Part shown: positions 27,010-34,168 of the stretch, one piece after another
How positions within the stretch are numbered: the stretch's first letter is position 1
Layout: each line of letters starts with the position of its first letter
Assembly (NCBI GenBank): GCA_020638975.1
Contig: JACKHN010000031.1
Span: 12,166-76,165 of the forward strand
Source: Planctomycetaceae bacterium
Lineage (GTDB): Bacteria > Planctomycetota > Planctomycetia > Pirellulales > Pirellulaceae
Reading direction: 5' to 3'
DNA: 64,000 nucleotides
Notes under the pieces: generated by a model
What the model was told of the DNA's origin: nothing
Database searches by the model: none
What the model saw: only the letters and a program-made list of their open reading frames with translations
Program-made: the position numbers and the translations under genes

Positions 27010-27885
27010 TCAAGCAGTTCGTATGCGCCGCGCGCGCAGTTTGGAAGGGCTTCCTTCGCCGAATGCATTGCGAGTCAACGGCGATGGTGCAGGCGGCCCT
27101 TTGCAAGGCGGTTCAGCGAGCGAAGTCGAAGGCAGTTGCCCCCACCACGCCGCGGGTGACTCAATGCTTCGTTCGGCCAGACGATGGGCCAACATTGCCA
27201 ACAACACCACATCCGATGCACAGTAGCGAACGAGCAACTCGCGAGCACGGTGATCTTGATCGAGCGTCCATCGATTCCAGAGGTGAATCGCCAACTCGCC
27301 ATCGGCGTCTTGCAGATCAACCGGTCGCGTAAAACCGAGCCTTGCGGTGATGCTCTTTAAGCTGCCTTTATAACCTTTGTGATAACAGGGCCAGCGGAGG
27401 TCAAGATGCGGGCATGGCAAGTCAGGAATGTGGAACGTGTCGAGAACTCGCGGCACATCAAACGAGCTGCCGTTGAACGAAGCGAGCAAAGTAACGTCGT
27501 CCAACAGATGAAGGAAGTCGTCCAGATTCTCGTGCTCGACAAATGTCTTCACTTCGCCTCGATGCCAGCAGGCGATGACGGTGATCGGCGAGTTGTGTTC
27601 CAAGCCCATCGTCTCGATGTCGAAGAACGACATCTCATCGAGAAACTCCGCAACAATTCGCCATTTGTCGAACGGCGAGAAACGATCGACGAAATACCGA
27701 ATGTCTCTTGTCTCTAGGGCATTCAGGCAGCGACGAGACTCTTCGATCAACGGAGCAGCGTAACGGACGGGAAGTTGTTCGCCACAGCCAACGACATCAC
27801 TCCACGAGCGGACACCAGCCTCGTGGAGTTGTGCAAGTCGTACGGGCCCAATGCCCGTGCAGTGCAAGAGTGCTTCGCTGATCAA
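27010..27885 (-). CDS. YprB/MrfB-like DEDDy exonuclease
   Basis: The 291-residue protein has an RNase H-like fold. The acidic residues are SFFDIETMGLEH (D-x-E, about 91-102), FNGSSFDVPRV (D, about 145) and YCASDVVLLAML (Y-x-x-x-D, about 228-239), the DEDDy pattern. Family resemblance and its position right after the YprA-like helicase point to YprB, known in Bacillus subtilis as MrfB, the exonuclease of a mitomycin repair pair. The B. subtilis protein (about 413 residues) has a TPR part that is missing here. The start is a TTG (27885) that overlaps the helicase stop codon (TTGA). The basic tail (SPSKLRARRIRTA) is unexplained. Confidence 0.8.
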   Translation of the reverse strand: MISEALLHCTGIGPVRLAQLHEAGVRSWSDVVGCGEQLPVRYAAPLIEESRRCLNALETRDIRYFVDRFSPFDKWRIVAEFLDEMSFFDIETMGLEHNSPITVIACWHRGEVKTFVEHENLDDFLHLLDDVTLLASFNGSSFDVPRVLDTFHIPDLPCPHLDLRWPCYHKGYKGSLKSITARLGFTRPVDLQDADGELAIHLWNRWTLDQDHRARELLVRYCASDVVLLAMLAHRLAERSIESPAAWWGQLPSTSLAEPPCKGPPAPSPLTRNAFGEGSPSKLRARRIRTA

Positions 27886-30332
27886 TGGATTCGCGCCCGT
27901 TTATCTTGAAGAAGCTTGCTGGCCTTGCCAAGACGCTGCTTCAACCGCTCCAGGTCAGGATCGAGTTCGGGAGGTGCGACCGGCGAACGCGGTGTCACTT
28001 CGTGATAAGCTACTTCGGGAAGCGCTACTACGCCGGTGAGCAACGCCGTCAGCAAACTGCTTGTGCACGCTACCGAAGCATTCGACTCGACCAACAACTG
28101 TTCCAAGTCCTCGTCCGCTACGCCGGGCGGAAGCGACGTGACACACGAGGGACAGCCCGCGGCGCAGGAGCACTCGTCGATGATTGCGCGGCACAGCTTC
28201 AAAGCTTCTTCAAAGACCTCGAAGATCTTTTCGGCATAGCCGACGCCACCTTCGATCGTATCGTACAAGTACAAAGCGCTATGCCACTTGTTGCCATCTA
28301 GCTCCTTTAGCGACACGTCCGTCTCGATGTTTTCCACGTCGCCCAGGCAAAGGCTGGGGGCAGTCCGCTTGAGGATGTAACTCAATCCATACAGAGCGGC
28401 ACCAACGTGGCGTTTGTCGACCGCTTCGACCGAGTGCCGCCAATCTTCGGGCGGATGCAGACTGAAGCCCGTCGTATCATAGACGAAGGGATCCAAGGTG
28501 ATCGGACCGTAACCGATGTTCTCCAGTGTACGTTCGCGGATCTTCTTATAAAGTTTCGGTTGCCGGTTCACGTTGACGTAACCAAACTCCAAGTCCGCGC
28601 CATGCAGCACCGAGCGATCAAGTGATTCGGTCAAACTCACACGGCTTTCCCACACCGCTTCGGTGTAATAATCGACATCCACCGGATCGACACGGCACAG
28701 CTTCTTCTCGAGATCGAGGTCCATCGACATGTAACGTGTGCCGAGATGCTGATAGATCGCGTCTTTGTACAAGGTGCCACGAGCACCGATCGGATCAAGC
28801 TCGCCGATGACTTCCGTGCCGCAATAGATTTCGACGTTGTAATCCGTCATGCCACGCAGATTGACGCCCTTGGCCGGATAGTCCCGCAACGCATAGCGAT
28901 AATTGCCGTGATACTCCGTCAAGCTGCCATCTTCCTTCAACACTTCCATCGCGGCCGGATACGCGGGTTCGGAGAACGTCGGTTCGTCTTCACGCAGCGG
29001 ATGCTCGTGAGCGGCGCACGGCAAGTGCTGCAGCAAGATGTACGGATTATCGGCGTTCAACCACGCTCGTTCGATCGGCGCTGAGGTCACGAACTCGGGG
29101 TGATGCACAAAATACTGATCGATCGGCGTGTCTCGAGCCACATACACGATCACGGCTCGCGAACCACGACGTCCCACGCGACCGGCCTGCTGCCAGAAGC
29201 TGGCCATCGAACCGGGATAACCGCTCAGGATGCAGAGGTCGAGATCGCCGATATCGATCCCTAGCTCGAGCGCGTTCGTGCTGATGATCGTAGTCACGCG
29301 ACCACTGGCCAAGTCGCGTTCGAGCTGACGTCGTTCATTCGGCAACAGCCCTCCGCGATAGGGTTTGACTTTGCTGCGCAGTTCCGGGTGTCCGTCGGTG
29401 ACGGCTCGGCACAAGCGTTCCACTTGTTGCCGTGCGCGGCAAAAGCAAATCGTACGCACGCCGCGGCGCGTCGCTTCACGAATCATCGGAATACTGACCG
29501 AGCCCGGTCCTTTGCGATACAGCGCATGGCCGTGGCTCTGCACGACGGGCGGATTGATCATGTACAAGTCGCGTTGCGGCCGAGGGGCTCCGTCGCGCGT
29601 GATCACATGAAACGGACGTTGAAACAAGGCTTCCACATGTTCACGCGGGTTGCCGATTGTTGCCGAGGAACAAACAAACGTCGGGCGGCTGCCATGCATC
29701 TCGCAGACACGCAACAACCGTCGCATCACATTGGCGACGTGCGAGCCAAAGGCACCGCGATAGGTGTGGACCTCGTCGATGACGATGTATTTCAACCGAG
29801 ACAGAAACGTCCGCCAGCGACGGTTGTGGTTGGGTAGAATCCCCGAATGCAGCATATCGGGATTCGTGATCATGAAGTCGGCTTGCGACTGGATCCGCGT
29901 TCGCTCTTCGCGAGGCGTATCGCCGTCAAACGTGCCCAGCCGCAGATCTGCGCCGCTGGCTTCGAGCAACTTGCCCAACGTTCCTTCCTGATCGCGCGAG
30001 AGCGCTTTCGTCGGATACAGCAGCATCACGCCGAACGGAGCATCGGCTTGCAGATAGTCGTGCAAAATGGGCAGTAGGAACGACAGCGTCTTGCCGCTGG
30101 CCGTACGCGAGACGAGGACCGTGTCGTTGCCTTGCCGGATCGAGTCGAACGCTTCGCGCTGATGCGAGTACAACTGGTGAAGGCCGCTGCCGCGCAGGGC
30201 CTCGGCCAACCGCGGGTCGAGATCTTGGGGAAGTGCCTCGAATTCTCCAGCGGATGGTTCGAGTACCGATCGTGCCGCGATCTGCGGTGCGAATTTCCGC
30301 TCCATGAAATCCACTACGGATTGAATTCCCAT
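27882..30332 (-). CDS. YprA/MrfA-like DEAD/DEAH-box helicase with DUF1998 C-terminal domain
   Basis: The 816-residue SF2 helicase has LVSRTASGKTLSFLLPILHD (Walker A, near residue 70), VIDEVHTYRG (DEVH Walker B), CSSATIGNP (motif III), NALELGIDIGDLDLCILSGY and GRVGRRG (motifs V-VI). The C terminus holds a zinc-binding DUF1998 site, IIDECSCAAGCPSCVTS, with four cysteines. This combination is typical of YprA (MrfA in Bacillus subtilis), a helicase in a mitomycin-C excision pathway with the YprB (MrfB) exonuclease. The start ATG at 30332 has GGGAG 7 bases upstream. The DUF1998 end overlaps the exonuclease start by 4 bases, so it heads a three-gene operon whose last member is a deacetylase-fold enzyme. 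Confidence 0.9.
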   Translation of the reverse strand: MGIQSVVDFMERKFAPQIAARSVLEPSAGEFEALPQDLDPRLAEALRGSGLHQLYSHQREAFDSIRQGNDTVLVSRTASGKTLSFLLPILHDYLQADAPFGVMLLYPTKALSRDQEGTLGKLLEASGADLRLGTFDGDTPREERTRIQSQADFMITNPDMLHSGILPNHNRRWRTFLSRLKYIVIDEVHTYRGAFGSHVANVMRRLLRVCEMHGSRPTFVCSSATIGNPREHVEALFQRPFHVITRDGAPRPQRDLYMINPPVVQSHGHALYRKGPGSVSIPMIREATRRGVRTICFCRARQQVERLCRAVTDGHPELRSKVKPYRGGLLPNERRQLERDLASGRVTTIISTNALELGIDIGDLDLCILSGYPGSMASFWQQAGRVGRRGSRAVIVYVARDTPIDQYFVHHPEFVTSAPIERAWLNADNPYILLQHLPCAAHEHPLREDEPTFSEPAYPAAMEVLKEDGSLTEYHGNYRYALRDYPAKGVNLRGMTDYNVEIYCGTEVIGELDPIGARGTLYKDAIYQHLGTRYMSMDLDLEKKLCRVDPVDVDYYTEAVWESRVSLTESLDRSVLHGADLEFGYVNVNRQPKLYKKIRERTLENIGYGPITLDPFVYDTTGFSLHPPEDWRHSVEAVDKRHVGAALYGLSYILKRTAPSLCLGDVENIETDVSLKELDGNKWHSALYLYDTIEGGVGYAEKIFEVFEEALKLCRAIIDECSCAAGCPSCVTSLPPGVADEDLEQLLVESNASVACTSSLLTALLTGVVALPEVAYHEVTPRSPVAPPELDPDLERLKQRLGKASKLLQDKRARIH

Positions 30333-30438
30333 CCTTGTCTCCCGTCCTTGCTACTCAATTCCTGTTGCGTCATGCCGAAGTGGTCATCCGTCCACGTAGG
30401 ATATCATGGAAGAGCAAAAAGACAAACGGGAAATGGAA

Positions 30439-30491
30439 CTACCGCGAAGCGGTTACACTCCAAAGCCTAGGGTCGCGCCGCGCACCCTAGG
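30439..30491. repeat. Left inverted repeat/hairpin end of the IS200-like unit
   Basis: The element runs CTACCGCGAAGCGGTTACAC, then TCCAAAGCCTAGGGTCGCGC and CGCGCACCCTAGG. It can fold as two stems, ACCGC/GCGGT and CCTAGGGT/ACCCTAGG. Its sequence matches the reverse complement of 30971-31029 with only a few differences. The last coding triplets of the transposase and its stop codon (TTA at 30453 in this orientation) fall inside it. Confidence 0.85.
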
Positions 30492-30914
30492 TATTCTCTT
30501 CTTGCACAACCGACGAAACTCAGCCTGAAACGATTCCGTCTTGTGATGCTCGCGTTGGTTGGCAATGTAATTCATGAGAGCTTCGACGTGCGAAGGGCTG
30601 ATCGAAAACGCGCCGTACCCTCGCTGCCAATAGAATTCCGACATGTGCGATCCTTGAGTCTTCAACCACTTGGAAGATTCACGTTTAAGTTCGGCAATGA
30701 GCGTCTTCAATGCAATGTTCTTCGATTGCCGACAGTGGATATGAACATGGTCTCCGACTCCGCCGACGACCAATGAAGGTGACTCCAGCTTTTTGCATGC
30801 TCCGGCCAGATAAGCGTGTGTATTCTCGCATAACGTCTCATTCTGCAAGAACGGCTTGCGGTGCTTGGTCGAGAACACGATGTGCAGATAGATCTGAGCC
30901 AACGATTGAGGCAT
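30453..30914 (-). CDS. IS200/REP-associated tyrosine transposase (Y1 HUH family)
   Basis: The 153-residue protein has the Y1 transposase order: HIVFSTKHRKPF at the start, the HUH metal motif DHVHIHC (about residues 53-59), and the catalytic Tyr in MNYIANQREHHKT (about 114-126). All catalytic residues are present, so it looks intact. Such enzymes cut single-stranded DNA next to hairpins. The start (ATG at 30914) is preceded by AAGGGG 7 bases away and by a GGGGT hairpin at about 30933-30947 that could limit translation. The last residues (RVRGATLGFGV) are encoded by the end hairpin of the element, so the end repeat is part of the gene. Confidence 0.88.
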   Translation of the reverse strand: MPQSLAQIYLHIVFSTKHRKPFLQNETLCENTHAYLAGACKKLESPSLVVGGVGDHVHIHCRQSKNIALKTLIAELKRESSKWLKTQGSHMSEFYWQRGYGAFSISPSHVEALMNYIANQREHHKTESFQAEFRRLCKKRIPRVRGATLGFGV

Positions 30915-30970
30915 GGAGATATCCCCTTGTGAAACCCCGTTGGGGTATGACTTGCTAAGGCATTTCCGAG

Positions 30971-31029
30971 CCTAGGGTGCGCGTCTGCGCCGCGACCCTA
31001 GGCTTTGGAGTATAACCGCGTTGCGGTAG
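30971..31029. repeat. Right inverted repeat/hairpin end of the IS200-like unit
   Basis: Its core CCTAGGGTGCGCGTCTGCGC is followed by CGCGACCCTAGGCTTTGG, AGTATAACCGCG and TTGCGGTAG. It is the inverted copy of 30439-30491 with a few substitutions and a 7-base longer loop. It contains the CCTAGGGT/ACCCTAGG stem and an ACCGC/GCGGT stem. A further small hairpin with ACCCC/GGGGT arms lies at about 30933-30947, in the transposase leader. Confidence 0.85.
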
Positions 31030-31123
31030 CGCCCCCAAACGCTTGCAGTTGATTTCAACCTAATCTGTTTTCAGCTACGATAGATGCTCCGCCAACCTCT
31101 TAGCTTTATTGCTCGACATCTGC

Positions 31124-32971
31124 ATGACTCGAACCTACCACTTTGTCGTTGCTGCCCTTTGCGTCTTCCCGACTTGCGGACTCTGCGACGAAATCGACGC
31201 ACCGCTGCCACCCCTCGAAGCCGCGCGGACGATGATGGTCCCAGAGGGTTTCAAGGTGACGCTCTTCGCCGGTGAGCCTGACGTTCGGCAGCCGATCGGT
31301 TTTTGCATCGACGATCGGGGGCGGTTGTGGGTGGCCGAGGCTTACAACTACCCAAACCATGGGACCACACCCAACGGCAGCGAACTGAATGATCGCATCC
31401 TGATCTTCGAGGACGTCGACGGCGATGGTCAGTTCGACAAACGCACGGTCTTCTACGACAAGCTGAACTATGTGACAGGCATTGAGGTCGGATTCGGCGG
31501 TGCGTGGGTGATGTCGCCGCCGTACTTCTATTTCATTCCGGATCAGGATGGCGACGACGTGCCTGATGGCGATCCGCAAGTCTTGCTTGACGGATTTGGC
31601 AACCATGCGAACTCACACAATCTCGCCAACGGTTTCGCCTGGGGACCGGATGGCTGGTTGTATGGCACGCATGGAAGGACGAATTACTCGTTGCTTGGCA
31701 AGCCAGGAACGCCGGACGACGAACGAATCCACTATGACGGCGGCGTCTATCGCTATCATCCGGTGCGCCATGTGTGGGAACCATTTGCCGATGGCACGAC
31801 CAACCCGTGGGGCATCGACTTCGATGATTACGGGCAAGGATTCGTGTGTAACTGCGTGAACCCGCATTTGTTTCATGTTATCCAAGGTGCACACTATGAA
31901 CCGTGGCGCAACCGCGAGTCGAGCCAATATGCGTACCGGCGGATCGATACAATTGCCGATCATCTTCACTTCACTGGTGGTAACGACGTCCGAGGTGGAA
32001 TCGGTTCCGAGGCTGAAGACGAGATCGGCGGTGGTCATGCACATTGTGGCACGATGGTTTACCTGGGAGGATCATGGCCAGATCAGTATCGTAACACTGT
32101 CTTCATGAACAACATTCACGGGCGACGTGTCAACAACGACATTCTGAAGCGACTAGGGTCGGGCTACACGGCATCGCATGGTGCCGATTTAATGAAGTCA
32201 CAGGACTCGTGGTTCATGGGCGTCACGATCATGTATGGTTCGGACGGTTCGGTCTTTGTCAGCGACTGGTCCGACACCGGCGAATGTCACAGTGTAAAGA
32301 ACACGCGACGTCACACAGGTCGCATCTACAAGATCAGCTACGGCCAGCCTGAAGTCCTGCGTACCAATGTCTCCGAGCTGACGGATGAGGAACTGGTCGC
32401 GTTGCAGTTGCACGACAATGACTGGTGGGTACGACATGCCAGGCGCGTGTTGCACGAACGTGTGGCTAGTGGTCGCGATATGACGAGTGTTAACAAGCGT
32501 CTGCGCGCGATGTACGAAGAGCAAGCCGACGTGCCGCACAAGTTGCGAGCCTTATGGGCGCTGCAAGTCACCGGCGGCTTGGACGAATCGATGTTGAGCG
32601 AGCAACTCCGCCACGAAAGCGAATACATTCGCGCTTGGGCGGTGCGATTGCTGAGTGACAACAAGTCGCTTTCTCCAGCCGCGCTCGATCAATTTGTGAT
32701 ACTCGCTGCAACAGGCGATTCGTCCTTCGTACGTCTTCATTTGGCGAGTGCGCTGCAAAGTCTGCCACCCGAGCAACGCTGGCCGATCGCCGAGGCCTTG
32801 GTCACGCGATCCGAGGACGCAGACGACGCGAATCTGCCGCTGATGATCTGGTACGGTATCGAGCCGCTCGTTCACGAGGACTTGAATCGCTTTATACGAA
32901 TGGCTGCCACTTCACAGATCCCGCTGGTGCGACAACATATCGCCCGACGAGTGGCCGCCTTGACCCCTTAG
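31124..32971 (+). CDS. PVC-type dehydrogenase (membrane-bound dehydrogenase N-terminal domain) with HEAT-like tail
   Basis: The 615-residue protein has a signal peptide and then PPLEAARTMMVPEGFKVTLF, AGEPDVRQPIGFCIDDRGRL and WVAEAYNYP. This 'V-P-E-G-F ... A-G-E-P-x-V-x-x-P ... G-R-L-W-V-A-E' pattern is the hallmark of the planctomycete membrane-bound dehydrogenase domain, a beta-propeller. Propeller motifs continue through NPWGIDFDDYGQGFVCN. The last 200 residues or so are HEAT-like repeats (QLHDNDWWVRHARRVLHERV and similar). No CxxCH heme motif is present, unlike longer relatives. The start is the ATG at 31124. It is followed 14 bp later by the lactonase. Confidence 0.85.
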   Translation: MTRTYHFVVAALCVFPTCGLCDEIDAPLPPLEAARTMMVPEGFKVTLFAGEPDVRQPIGFCIDDRGRLWVAEAYNYPNHGTTPNGSELNDRILIFEDVDGDGQFDKRTVFYDKLNYVTGIEVGFGGAWVMSPPYFYFIPDQDGDDVPDGDPQVLLDGFGNHANSHNLANGFAWGPDGWLYGTHGRTNYSLLGKPGTPDDERIHYDGGVYRYHPVRHVWEPFADGTTNPWGIDFDDYGQGFVCNCVNPHLFHVIQGAHYEPWRNRESSQYAYRRIDTIADHLHFTGGNDVRGGIGSEAEDEIGGGHAHCGTMVYLGGSWPDQYRNTVFMNNIHGRRVNNDILKRLGSGYTASHGADLMKSQDSWFMGVTIMYGSDGSVFVSDWSDTGECHSVKNTRRHTGRIYKISYGQPEVLRTNVSELTDEELVALQLHDNDWWVRHARRVLHERVASGRDMTSVNKRLRAMYEEQADVPHKLRALWALQVTGGLDESMLSEQLRHESEYIRAWAVRLLSDNKSLSPAALDQFVILAATGDSSFVRLHLASALQSLPPEQRWPIAEALVTRSEDADDANLPLMIWYGIEPLVHEDLNRFIRMAATSQIPLVRQHIARRVAALTP

Positions 32972-32984
32972 CCGCGGAGCAACT

Positions 32985-34130
32985 ATGAATCTCTTCCTAA
33001 CGCGTAGTCTGTTTTCCCTGATCGTCGGTGCCATGTTAATCAGTTCGGCAAATGTGGCCTGTGCAAACGAGCCACTCGTGTTTATCTCGGCCTTCACAAG
33101 CGGCGACGCCGGAGCCATTCACGCTTATCAGCTTGACGTCGAGACTGGCAGTTTGCGATTGATTCAGCGGACGACGGACGTTGAAAACCCCTTCTTTATG
33201 GCCCTTTCGCCCGATCAGCGGTACTTGTATTCCATTCACGCGAAGGCCTTTGGCGGCGCAGAAAACGAGGAGGTCGCGGCCTATGAAATCAAAGGCCGCA
33301 GCGGCGAACTCGCGTTGTTGAATCGGCAATCGGCTCGGGGTACGGCCAGTTGCTACCTGACAGTCGACGCGACCGGCAAGTCGGTTTTGGTGGCCAACTA
33401 TTCGACCGGCAGTGTAGCGGCGCTGCCCGTGCTCGAAGACGGGAGTCTTGGCGAAGCAGCATCCTTCGTTCAGCATGTTGGATCAAGCATTGATCCGAAA
33501 CGGCAGACTGGTCCGTTCGCACACTCGATCATTACCAGCCCCGACAACCGGTTTGCCTATGCAGCGGACTTGGGGCTCGATCAGATTCTCGGTTATCGAC
33601 TGGATGCCAAGACGTCAAAGCTGTCGCCAAACCAACAGCCGTTTGTCCGCACCCCGCCGGGCGCTGGACCGCGGCATTTGACCTTTCATCCCAATGGCAA
33701 ACACTTGTACGCCATCAACGAGTTGAAGAATTCGGTGACGCTGTTCGACTACGCGAACGAAACAGGCATGTTGATCGAGCGGCAGACGATCCCGACACTG
33801 CCGCCAGAGTTTGAAGGCACGAGCCATTGCGCCGACTTGAAGATTACGCCAGACGGTCGGTTCTTGTACGGCACCAATCGCGGCCACGACAGCATCGCGG
33901 CTTATCGCATCGCCGCGGACGGCCAACTCGCGCTGATTGGAATCGAACCGAGCCTTGGCAAAGGGCCTCAAAACTTGGCGATCGCTGGCGACGGCAAGCT
34001 GCTCCTATGCGCAAACATGCCGGGCAATAACGTCGCCGTGTTTCGGATCGATTCGGAATCAGGCAAGTTAACATCTGTCGGCCCGCCAACGACCATGCCG
34101 ATGCCTTCGTGCATCATGCTGCTGCCGTAA
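32985..34130 (+). CDS. Lactonase family protein, YbhE/Pgl-type seven-bladed propeller
   Basis: The 381-residue protein has a signal peptide (SLIVGAMLISSANVACA, then NEP). It carries the repeated strands of the 6-phosphogluconolactonase/lactonase propeller: FMALSPDQRYLYSIH, GPRHLTFHPNGKHLYAINEL, DLKITPDGRFLYGTNRGHDS and PQNLAIAGDGKLLLCANMPG. The known family member YbhE hydrolyses 6-phosphogluconolactone in the cytoplasm. Here the signal peptide makes export likely, and a sugar lactone is the more plausible substrate. GGAG five bases before the ATG supports the start. It follows the PVC dehydrogenase gene closely, suggesting a two-gene oxidation-and-hydrolysis unit. Confidence 0.85.
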   Translation: MNLFLTRSLFSLIVGAMLISSANVACANEPLVFISAFTSGDAGAIHAYQLDVETGSLRLIQRTTDVENPFFMALSPDQRYLYSIHAKAFGGAENEEVAAYEIKGRSGELALLNRQSARGTASCYLTVDATGKSVLVANYSTGSVAALPVLEDGSLGEAASFVQHVGSSIDPKRQTGPFAHSIITSPDNRFAYAADLGLDQILGYRLDAKTSKLSPNQQPFVRTPPGAGPRHLTFHPNGKHLYAINELKNSVTLFDYANETGMLIERQTIPTLPPEFEGTSHCADLKITPDGRFLYGTNRGHDSIAAYRIAADGQLALIGIEPSLGKGPQNLAIAGDGKLLLCANMPGNNVAVFRIDSESGKLTSVGPPTTMPMPSCIMLLP

Positions 34131-34168
34131 GGCGATCGGCAATGAATCGATTGTGACGGAGCCGGAAA

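Larger units (their letters stand above)
30439..31029. mobile_element. IS200/REP-associated transposase unit with inverted hairpin ends, about 591 bp
   Basis: One small transposase gene is flanked by matching inverted hairpin-bearing ends, 30439-30491 and 30971-31029. Both ends contain the same CCTAGGGT...ACCCTAGG stem and an adjacent CTACCGC...GCGGTTA stem. This is the layout expected of a RAYT/REP unit or a degenerate IS200/IS605 insertion. It lies between the helicase operon, whose promoter region ends at about 30400, and a PVC-type dehydrogenase gene. No target-site duplication is obvious, as usual for this class. Confidence 0.75.

Noticed and set aside
30439..31029. CRISPR leader or phage attachment site
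   Set aside because: The structure fits an IS200/REP transposase unit; no integrase or tRNA is near.
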